Part shown: one piece after another, positions 33,001 to 38,564 of the stretch
Position numbering within the stretch: the first letter of the stretch is position 1
Layout: every line of letters begins with the position of its first letter
Assembly: GCA_031554725.1 (NCBI GenBank)
Contig: JAVBUZ010000011.1
Location: forward strand, 1 to 38,564
Direction: 5' to 3'
Source: JAVBUZ01 sp031554725
GTDB lineage: Bacteria; Bacillota; Clostridia; Lachnospirales; Lachnospiraceae
DNA: 38,564 nucleotides
Made by a program: the position numbers and the translations under genes
Notes under the pieces: generated by a model
What the model saw: the letters and a program-made list of their open reading frames with translations, nothing else
Databases searched by the model: none
What the model was told of the DNA's origin: nothing

Positions 33001-33304
33001 TAAACTTATGCTCTATATCTATCATAAACAATTCGCCAAGTAGCTCGCTAAGTCTCTCAGAAAAACCTCTTATATTTCCTGCCTCATCAATAAAGCCTTC
33101 TTTGCCTTGCATAGAAGCATATACTAGAGGACCATTTTGTTGCAAACTCTCAATCGCCACAATTTCTTCCGGTGTGATTCCAGGAATCTCTCTGTAGTTT
33201 GTCGCCACCTCAACCACGCTCACATCCTTACCATTTTTTTGGCACTGAACCAATGTGACCGCTATTATAAATAGAAGTATTATAATTATACTCTTTTTCC
33301 TCAT
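30062..33304 (-). CDS. Hybrid sensor histidine kinase with two periplasmic-binding-like sensor domains, PAS and receiver
   Basis: 1080 residues. Layout: a signal or membrane anchor (1-21; VTLVQC might be a lipobox), two tandem solute-binding family 3-like domains (about 50-275 and 290-520), a membrane segment (about 530-553), a PAS domain (about 575-690), HisKA with phospho-acceptor His718 (KMSHEIRTPLNAIVG), and HATPase (NLLSNAIKF, DKGIGM, GGTGLGLSISQR). A C-terminal receiver has Asp1010 (VIFMDIQMPNMNGYEA). The order is that of BvgS/EvgS-like kinases but without a phosphotransfer domain. No response-regulator gene is adjacent. The ligand is unknown; family 3 sensor domains often bind amino acids or similar small molecules. 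It follows the surface-polysaccharide genes by 38 bp. Confidence 0.9.
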   Translation of the reverse strand: MRKKSIIIILLFIIAVTLVQCQKNGKDVSVVEVATNYREIPGITPEEIVAIESLQQNGPLVYASMQGKEGFIDEAGNIRGFSERLSELLGELFMIDIEHKFMSWEGIVNGLDDGTVALTTELSITPERKERYYMSEPISEHNLVYYQKKGIEDIYDKASERKLVFAFGAGSITEEVVRSVFWEEYESVYVYSIEEIIELIDSEKVDAYFMDDCDWAELSEIEILESFPLTPPGYRPLGITAKNEAFEALISAFDKYLLSGGNDIICDIYEAGRDDYNSFMFKKSLTLEEQKYLQELKQSEERIVVGSPVLFYPVSFYNDVDEEFQGISVDLLKEISKISELEFQIVNDNTASWKSIADAFDRQEVKMITGFEKNEERTSKYLFSEAYARSEYVLISLNSFHNIGLQQVMNIKVGAIEGTAAEEYFKTWFGDMNLKAYTTLDDVFEALDTGEIDAFVESEYALLSKNNFKQQSGYKLNISLEYPSEIYFGFNHGDEMLCSIIDKAQAYIDVKAINTRWTSNSFDYTSRMNEQKRQLLTVISCLLALCVILGIIIMINVSRSRNKMEKLVQERTGELSRQTKFLEGLYDTLPDAVFTKDMDGYYISCNDAIEQFLGITKEELIGSRDVQVLVSQEDFVSHLKEDDEEALEAGDFITQERTITRANGEVVDVEIRKQTIRENGVPIGYLSVCRDMTVLKRSEKAALAAAEAKSEFLAKMSHEIRTPLNAIVGLLHIIRQQIDDKEKVEDLVNKIGISSEHLVSIVNDILDMSKIEVVGVELSLERFALYEDIVETIQMLDGKVAEKDIEIVILADEAKDRNVNADKRRLNQVFVNLLSNAIKFSPNHSQVIFTTGVEEIDEKYILLKVSVEDKGIGMSKEQMDKLFVPFSQGDATISQRFGGTGLGLSISQRIMEAMDSTILVESELDKGSKFFFEVKLEIADQLDDTKSVCAEANLSGCNLLLVEDIAINREIITEFLKTTNINIVEAVDGKEAVQIFADSEPNYFNVIFMDIQMPNMNGYEATSRIRNLERADAKSVNICAMTADAYPEDVKKSMDAGMNYHMAKPINLSELLLYLSKLMQ

Positions 33305-33342
33305 ATATCCGCCCCCATGAAAACCTTATCTTCGGAAAAACT

Positions 33343-35289
33343 TTAGTTGAATGATAACAAATATCTATTTTGTGAAACCTCTATTATATTAGGGTAATCT
33401 TTTCCCTTCCACATAACTGTTTCTTCTGGTAAACTACCTACCCAAATAATACATTCAGGTATATAACTTTCATCTATGTAAATAGATGTAATGTTCCTCA
33501 CATTTACATGCTCCATTCGTCGAATATCATTTTTTAACAGTGCCCAATAAGGATATTCATAGTCATCTCCTCCTAAGCAAATACCAATATCTTTATACCC
33601 AGCTTCTTTAATAATTTGACAGATTTTTATACAAGGCTCATATTCCTCCGTACGATTCACAAAATATCCATAAGGTCTTTCATCCGCTCCATGCCTTGCA
33701 TAAATATTTCTATGATACATTGCCATATTTGTAAAATCTAATATACACAAACAACAAATCCCGCCGATTATTCCATTTCTTATATTAACTTTAGATGCTT
33801 CTTCCGTTTGTTTTTGTAATTGTACTGCAATCATTGGACATAGTAATGTTAGGAAGGATACCATGTATCTTGTTACATACACTTCCCAGCGTAGAAGCAT
33901 GCAAAAGATAAGAAAAGCAGCTATTGCCACTAAGGAATAGCTTTTATATAGCTTTTTCCATTCCAGCTTGCGTATTTTAAGTATTGACCATAAAATGCAG
34001 ATAAGCATCAACCATACTATTATAGGATTAATTGCCGTATCATGGCCGTAATTAGGTGGCACGTGTAACATAAACATATTTCCATCTTCTGAGATTACTT
34101 CGGCATTTAAGTCAACGTTTACCAATGCCGCCAAGCGCCACACATAAGAAGTTATCGTATCTGTTAATTCCCCCAAGCCTGTGTTCGGAAAATTATGCAC
34201 CAAATTCTTAATAAAATTAATAAATAAGTAGTTTGGTCTTAATGTACCTACCAATTGTCGCTCACCCGCAATTGGTGACGAAATGGCATGAAAGGTTTTT
34301 ATATTTCTTCCAATTTCCCAACAAAGAGGAACCACCATAGAAGCAAATGCACCTCCAGCTAAGCGAATTAGAACTACTATTTTATCACGTCGTACAGCGC
34401 AGCAAATCAAAAGCCAAATACAAAATACCGCCATCGCAATACATACTGAAGGTTTGGTTAAATATCCCCATGCTACACACAATCCCATAATACAAGCCTT
34501 GAAAAGATTTTCCCTTGACCATTGTAACTTTTCTTCTTTTTCCACAAAATCCATAAGAAAATATACAAAAATCAGTAGCCAAACGGTGGCAAATAAATCC
34601 ACCTGGGTGTTAATTGCTTCTGCAAATGCAATTGGCATTGACATAAATAATAATGTTGCTAGAAAGCAAAATGTTTCATTACACTTTAATTTTTTAGCAA
34701 TTGCGTAAACAAAAACTGCACACATAAGATAAGAAACACATTGTAATAAATTGAGAAGACTATCACTTTTCCCACTCATTAAATATATCTCCAATTGTAC
34801 AAATTCTCCTAATGGGGGGTTAGCAATTAACCGCAAGCTATTGTTTGCATAATGCTCTACCGAACCACTCTGTGCCCAATAGGCAATGCGTGATAATCTA
34901 TATGTCATAGAATCCCAGTTATAGGGAACTGTTCTTAAAGACATATAAACAATTATAATTCCTATGGCCCCTAATACAATATATCTCACATCCCCTATCA
35001 CTTCTTTTATATAACCTTGCAAATGTATACCTAGTTTAATATTCTTGACACCTTTCTTTATTTCCCACATAAACCAAACAAGCAAAATAGCATCAATTAT
35101 TATCCATGATAAAATAACTGCTTCCTTGCTTATTCCATGAAAAATGGATAAAACCTCCGTTATTAAAAAAACACAAAGCATCCACAGGGCAACTGCCTGC
35201 ATATATGACTCCAAGCATTTCCCCTGTTTCCCGTGTTGTTCTTTATGCAACTGAATATTCAAACACCATAAGATAATTGCACTAATCAT
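33343..35289 (-). CDS. Multi-spanning GT-C-type membrane glycosyltransferase
   Basis: 648 residues with about 11-12 membrane segments and a soluble C-terminal part (about 540-648). After the second or third span comes TVPYNWDSMTYRLSRIAYW. An acidic residue in the first long outside loop, in a WDSMTYH-like context, is the mark of GT-C enzymes related to ArnT/GT39 that use lipid-linked sugars. It lies 17 bp after manC and belongs to the same leftward set. It probably adds a sugar from a polyprenyl-phosphate donor to a surface polymer or protein. Donor and acceptor cannot be told. Confidence 0.8.
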   Translation of the reverse strand: MISAIILWCLNIQLHKEQHGKQGKCLESYMQAVALWMLCVFLITEVLSIFHGISKEAVILSWIIIDAILLVWFMWEIKKGVKNIKLGIHLQGYIKEVIGDVRYIVLGAIGIIIVYMSLRTVPYNWDSMTYRLSRIAYWAQSGSVEHYANNSLRLIANPPLGEFVQLEIYLMSGKSDSLLNLLQCVSYLMCAVFVYAIAKKLKCNETFCFLATLLFMSMPIAFAEAINTQVDLFATVWLLIFVYFLMDFVEKEEKLQWSRENLFKACIMGLCVAWGYLTKPSVCIAMAVFCIWLLICCAVRRDKIVVLIRLAGGAFASMVVPLCWEIGRNIKTFHAISSPIAGERQLVGTLRPNYLFINFIKNLVHNFPNTGLGELTDTITSYVWRLAALVNVDLNAEVISEDGNMFMLHVPPNYGHDTAINPIIVWLMLICILWSILKIRKLEWKKLYKSYSLVAIAAFLIFCMLLRWEVYVTRYMVSFLTLLCPMIAVQLQKQTEEASKVNIRNGIIGGICCLCILDFTNMAMYHRNIYARHGADERPYGYFVNRTEEYEPCIKICQIIKEAGYKDIGICLGGDDYEYPYWALLKNDIRRMEHVNVRNITSIYIDESYIPECIIWVGSLPEETVMWKGKDYPNIIEVSQNRYLLSFN

Positions 35290-35306
35290 TTTAAATTTTC
35301 TTTCGT

Positions 35307-36623
35307 TTATCCTTCCAGTTCATATTTTTGTTTATCTTGAACATTGATATCCTGACCTAATTGTACTTCAATAATTTTTAGTTCTGTATCTGCAATAATC
35401 ATGTGCTTACATCCCGCCGGCATCTTTATGACATCACCCGTTTGCACAGCCTTCTCCACACCATCAACAATCGCTCTTCCTTTTCCTTTAGCAAGGTACC
35501 ACATCTCTTCTCTTCTTGCATGGCTATGATAATTCATTTTATGACCCGCTTTTAGGGTTATTTTTATGGTCAAGCTCTCTTCTTCTACATCAATAACGTT
35601 GTAGCTTCCCCATGACTTTTCAGCAAACATAATTTGTTGATCAATACTATCCACATATGGCTTTATATAACTCGATTGTGACTTGTCCGATACCAATACA
35701 CCCTCTGGACTTGCCGATACTACTATATCCTTCAACCCCATACAAAGCACCGGAACATCCAATTCATTTACTACATGAACATTTTCACAGTTTTCATTTA
35801 AAATCACGTTTCCAACACTAGGTTCTTCCATTACCTCGGTCAACGTATTCCAGGTACCCAAATCCTTCCAAGTACCACTAAATCGCATAACTTGAATACT
35901 TTCTTCTTTCTCTACCACAGCATAGTCAAAACTAATTTTGTCTATTGTCGCATACTTACTAGACAAATCAAAGTAATCCACAAAATCAATAAGTTCATGG
36001 GCCCTTTGCAATACATACTTTAGTTTAAACGCAAAAACGCCACCGTTCCACAACGCACCTTTGCTTATATATTCTTCTGCTGTTTTAACATCCGGCTTTT
36101 CCTTAAAGGATAAAACTTTACTTACTTCCTCTTTATTTTCGGGAATAATGTATCCATATTTTTCGCTAGCATAGGTAGGCTCCACGCCCATCAATGTCAA
36201 GTTCTGGTCACCTTCCCTAGCTAATTGCTCTAATTTTTTAAGTGCCAAAAAGTATTCATCCTCAACATATGGATCCACCGGACATACAATCACCACTTCT
36301 TCCTCTGAAATCCCCTTTACATCGCACAAATATGATGTAGCTAGTGCTATTGCGGGAAAGGTATCTCTACGGCATGATTCAACACACACTCCCACTTCAT
36401 TTCCCAATTGGTTATGAATCGCAGATACCTGTGACTTAGATGTTGCAATTGTAATCACCGCATCTTTATCTGCTTTGTTGATTTGACGGTATACTCGTTG
36501 CACCATGGATTCATATTTATCATCCTCGGTTTTAAAAATTTTAATAAATTGCTTGGAACGTATGTCATTTGATAATGGCCAAAGTCTTTTCCCTGATCCA
36601 CCCGATAACAATATAATATTCAT
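35307..36623 (-). CDS. manC: Mannose-1-phosphate guanylyltransferase/mannose-6-phosphate isomerase-type cupin fusion
   Basis: 438 residues. The nucleotidyltransferase domain (1 to about 270) starts MNIILLSGGSGKRLWPLSND, the GTP/Mg-binding signature, and has VLSFKEKPDVKTAEEYI. The C-terminal cupin (about 330-430) contains SWGSYNVIDVEEESLTIKIT and KAGHKMNYHSHARREEMWYL, as in ManC/AlgA-type enzymes. It makes GDP-mannose from mannose 1-phosphate, which feeds mannosyltransferases such as the GT4 enzyme encoded 4 bp upstream. GH130 in the mannan operon also yields mannose 1-phosphate, but a link between the two is speculation. The isomerase activity of the cupin part is not certain. Confidence 0.9.
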   Translation of the reverse strand: MNIILLSGGSGKRLWPLSNDIRSKQFIKIFKTEDDKYESMVQRVYRQINKADKDAVITIATSKSQVSAIHNQLGNEVGVCVESCRRDTFPAIALATSYLCDVKGISEEEVVIVCPVDPYVEDEYFLALKKLEQLAREGDQNLTLMGVEPTYASEKYGYIIPENKEEVSKVLSFKEKPDVKTAEEYISKGALWNGGVFAFKLKYVLQRAHELIDFVDYFDLSSKYATIDKISFDYAVVEKEESIQVMRFSGTWKDLGTWNTLTEVMEEPSVGNVILNENCENVHVVNELDVPVLCMGLKDIVVSASPEGVLVSDKSQSSYIKPYVDSIDQQIMFAEKSWGSYNVIDVEEESLTIKITLKAGHKMNYHSHARREEMWYLAKGKGRAIVDGVEKAVQTGDVIKMPAGCKHMIIADTELKIIEVQLGQDINVQDKQKYELEG

Positions 36624-36627
36624 TCTA

Positions 36628-37740
36628 CTACTCCCTTTTACATGATGTTAAAACATCAATATACTGTTTAATTACATTTTCTAGTTTATAATTCTCAAAA
36701 ACTTCCACCCGTGCCGTCTTCTTCTGAGCTACTTCAATTTTCTCTACCCATTCCTCAACATTCATCGGATCATCCACATAAATTGCTCTTCCTTCTGTAA
36801 CTTCCTTTAGGCACGATTTCTGTGTCATTACCACATTTTTGCCTTTCTGCAAAGCTTCAATAGGTGGTATTCCAAATCCCTCAAATATACTTGGGAATAA
36901 AAACATCTTACAATTTTCATATAGGCAGTCTCTTTCCTGATTGGAGACAAACCCTGTTAAAATTACTTGCTCTTCTATATTAAAATCTTTTAAGACCTCA
37001 CTTATTGCTTGCGTATTTCCGCCCACACCGCTGATGACTAATTTTTCATCTTTATTTTGATTATCTTTCAAGTTCTTCATTACTTGTAAAATTGTGTTTA
37101 AATTTTTATGTGGGAGCATGGAACTAACACAATAGAAATATTTATTCTTTTCTATTCCATATTTTTTCTCTAAATCCTGAAAGTCTAGTCCCGATTCCTC
37201 ACAAACAACTGGATTATATATGGTAACAATTTTATTCTTTACCACCGGATAGTGCTCTATTAAATCATCCTTACAATAATTAGATATTGTTATAACTTCA
37301 TCTGAAGTCTTACACACCTTGCCCCATGTGTATTTGAGAAATAGTCTTTTCCCTTTAGAAAAATACTCAGGATAATGCATTGCTTGAAGATCATGAATCA
37401 CACATACATATGGAATACCGCTTCCATGTGTCATTGGCTTGCTATATACTGGAACAAACATAACTTCAACGTTTTCCGTCTTAGCTGCTTTATCTAAGAA
37501 ACAATTTTCCCATAAAATTCTTTTCCCTTGATTTGCACAATTTATATTGCACACATGTATCGTTACATTTGGATATTTCGCATAAGCTTCAAAGCTTTCC
37601 GCGTTGTCCTTAGCCACAAAAAGTACGTACTCATGCTGTGGTGCATATTCCATAAATCCATCCATTAAGCTTCTAATATAGGCCTCTGTACCTCCACACA
37701 CACCAACTCGTACCCATAATAAATCAATTCCTATTCGCAT
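36628..37740 (-). CDS. GT4-family glycosyltransferase
   Basis: 370 residues, GT-B fold. The N-terminus reads MRIGIDLLWVRVGVCGGTEA, with the glycine-rich turn. The C-terminal donor-binding half has VSSMLPHKNLNTILQVMKNL, GFVSNQERDCLYENCKMFLF and the E-x7-E motif in FEGFGIPPIEALQKGK. GT4 enzymes of this type (WbdA/MtfB-like) often transfer mannose from GDP-mannose, which agrees with manC directly downstream. It is cytoplasmic and probably assembles a mannose-containing repeat unit. Substrate inferred from context. Confidence 0.88.
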   Translation of the reverse strand: MRIGIDLLWVRVGVCGGTEAYIRSLMDGFMEYAPQHEYVLFVAKDNAESFEAYAKYPNVTIHVCNINCANQGKRILWENCFLDKAAKTENVEVMFVPVYSKPMTHGSGIPYVCVIHDLQAMHYPEYFSKGKRLFLKYTWGKVCKTSDEVITISNYCKDDLIEHYPVVKNKIVTIYNPVVCEESGLDFQDLEKKYGIEKNKYFYCVSSMLPHKNLNTILQVMKNLKDNQNKDEKLVISGVGGNTQAISEVLKDFNIEEQVILTGFVSNQERDCLYENCKMFLFPSIFEGFGIPPIEALQKGKNVVMTQKSCLKEVTEGRAIYVDDPMNVEEWVEKIEVAQKKTARVEVFENYKLENVIKQYIDVLTSCKRE

Positions 37741-37779
37741 ACCTTTTCCTCTTTAACCTCAATTTGGCTGAAAGCTTCT

Positions 37780-38564
37780 CTATTTCCCTAGCATTCTTAC
37801 AAGTTCTGGTATTACGGTTTCAAAGTCTACCCCATACCATTTTTCTTTACCGTTTTTTAATGTCTCTTTTATTGCTGTAGCCGTATAATCTGCTGCTATT
37901 CTCAGGGCTTCTGGCAAGCTCTTTTCATTCATCATTGCTCCAACCGTAGTACTAGCAAAAATATCGCCTGTACCATGGTAACTTACATCTATCTTATCAT
38001 GAAAGTATGTAAAATACTGATTTTTTTCAATATCTAATCCCATTACTCCGGTTTTCCCTGTTTCCAAACATACGCCAGTTAGCACCACTGCCTTTTTTAC
38101 CCCTAGGGCAGCCACCCTTTGTAGTAGTTGGGTAATATAGCTTTCATCATATTCTTCTTTGTATTCTATTCCTGTCATAAAGCAAGCTTCTGTAATATTA
38201 GGAAGTACAATATCTGCCCTACCACATAGTTTTGCCATTTCCATCGCAAAAGCATTATCAAAGGCTGAATAAAGCTTGCCATTGTCTCCCATAACCGGAT
38301 CAACAAAGGTAATATTTTCTTCCGTTTTATAATCCTCAAAAAACTTACTCACAATCGCTATCTGTTCAGAGGATCCAAAATATCCCGTATATATTGCATC
38401 AAATCCAATACCCTCGCTTTTCCAATGCTTAGCTATTGGCTCAATCTCATCCGTAAGGTCCTTAAATGTAAAATTTCTAAACATATTATGAGTTGATAAC
38501 ACAGCTGTTGGAATAATTGATGTTTCTACCCCCATTGCAGTATTAATAGGCAGTGCTACTGTCA
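37780..38564 (-). CDS. Pyridoxal/pyridoxamine kinase, 5' end beyond the window
   Basis: The frame is open to the right edge, where it reads TVALPINTAMGVETSIIPTA; PxxxAMGVxTxxxPTAVLSTH is the substrate-binding start of pyridoxal kinases, so only a few N-terminal residues are missing. Downstream are FVDPVMGDNGKLYSAFD, LPNITEACFMTG, and DVSYHGTGDIFASTTVGA with the catalytic Asp of ribokinase-like kinases. It phosphorylates B6 vitamers to pyridoxal 5'-phosphate. It precedes the GT4 gene by 39 bp; a functional connection to polysaccharide synthesis is not obvious. Confidence 0.9.
   Translation of the reverse strand, partial: TVALPINTAMGVETSIIPTAVLSTHNMFRNFTFKDLTDEIEPIAKHWKSEGIGFDAIYTGYFGSSEQIAIVSKFFEDYKTEENITFVDPVMGDNGKLYSAFDNAFAMEMAKLCGRADIVLPNITEACFMTGIEYKEEYDESYITQLLQRVAALGVKKAVVLTGVCLETGKTGVMGLDIEKNQYFTYFHDKIDVSYHGTGDIFASTTVGAMMNEKSLPEALRIAADYTATAIKETLKNGKEKWYGVDFETVIPELVRMLGK

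Overview
The window looks like the chromosome of an anaerobic, AT-rich Gram-positive bacterium, most likely a Lachnospiraceae or other Clostridia species. The basis is the codon and base composition, strong AGGAGG-type ribosome binding sites, a mannan pathway of the mannosylglucose phosphorylase type, and the protein families present. No rRNA, tRNA or CRISPR array was seen.

Region 1 (1-15456) is a long leftward mannan-utilisation operon. In transcription order it encodes cellobiose 2-epimerase, GH130 mannosylglucose phosphorylase, a secreted GH26 mannanase lipoprotein, a very large solute-binding protein with carbohydrate-binding-like domains, two ABC permeases, an NHL-repeat protein broken by an in-frame TAG, a Yip1-like membrane protein, a DUF5696-type membrane-anchored protein, and a third permease cut by the window edge. 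A divergent AraC-type regulator (14629) probably controls it through a pair of direct repeats in the intergenic region. The model is: GH26 cuts mannan outside, ABC proteins import oligosaccharides, the epimerase makes mannosylglucose and GH130 phosphorolyses it.

Region 2 (15457-19522) holds unrelated housekeeping or accessory genes: a secreted CAP-domain protein, a small Cys/Lys-rich protein, an HTH-regulator/MFS transporter pair, and an Rpn-type PD-(D/E)XK nuclease whose ribosome binding site lies in a hairpin. A decayed HD-domain hydrolase follows (19676-19817).

Region 3 (20198-28319) is an 8.12-kb mobilizable element inserted inside a PdaB-like polysaccharide deacetylase gene. Removing it at a shared TCAAC (crossover GA/TC) rejoins the two gene halves in frame and restores the family motif WNVDSLDW. 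The element encodes a large serine recombinase and a MobV relaxase, as in Tn4451-type elements. Its cargo is three genes: an FRG-domain protein with a frameshift at a slippery T run, a protein of unknown family, and a HEPN-type protein with an RxxxxH motif. Between relaxase and recombinase lies a ~530-nt non-coding stretch rich in stems with GNRA, UUCG and UMAC-type tetraloops. I read it as a large structured RNA, transcribed opposite to all the element's genes.

Region 4 (28320-38564) is the host side. It contains the 5' half of the deacetylase, an APH-family kinase, a 1080-residue hybrid sensor kinase with two solute-binding-like sensor domains, and a leftward surface-polysaccharide set (GT-C membrane glycosyltransferase, ManC, GT4 glycosyltransferase), ending with a pyridoxal-kinase gene cut by the window edge.
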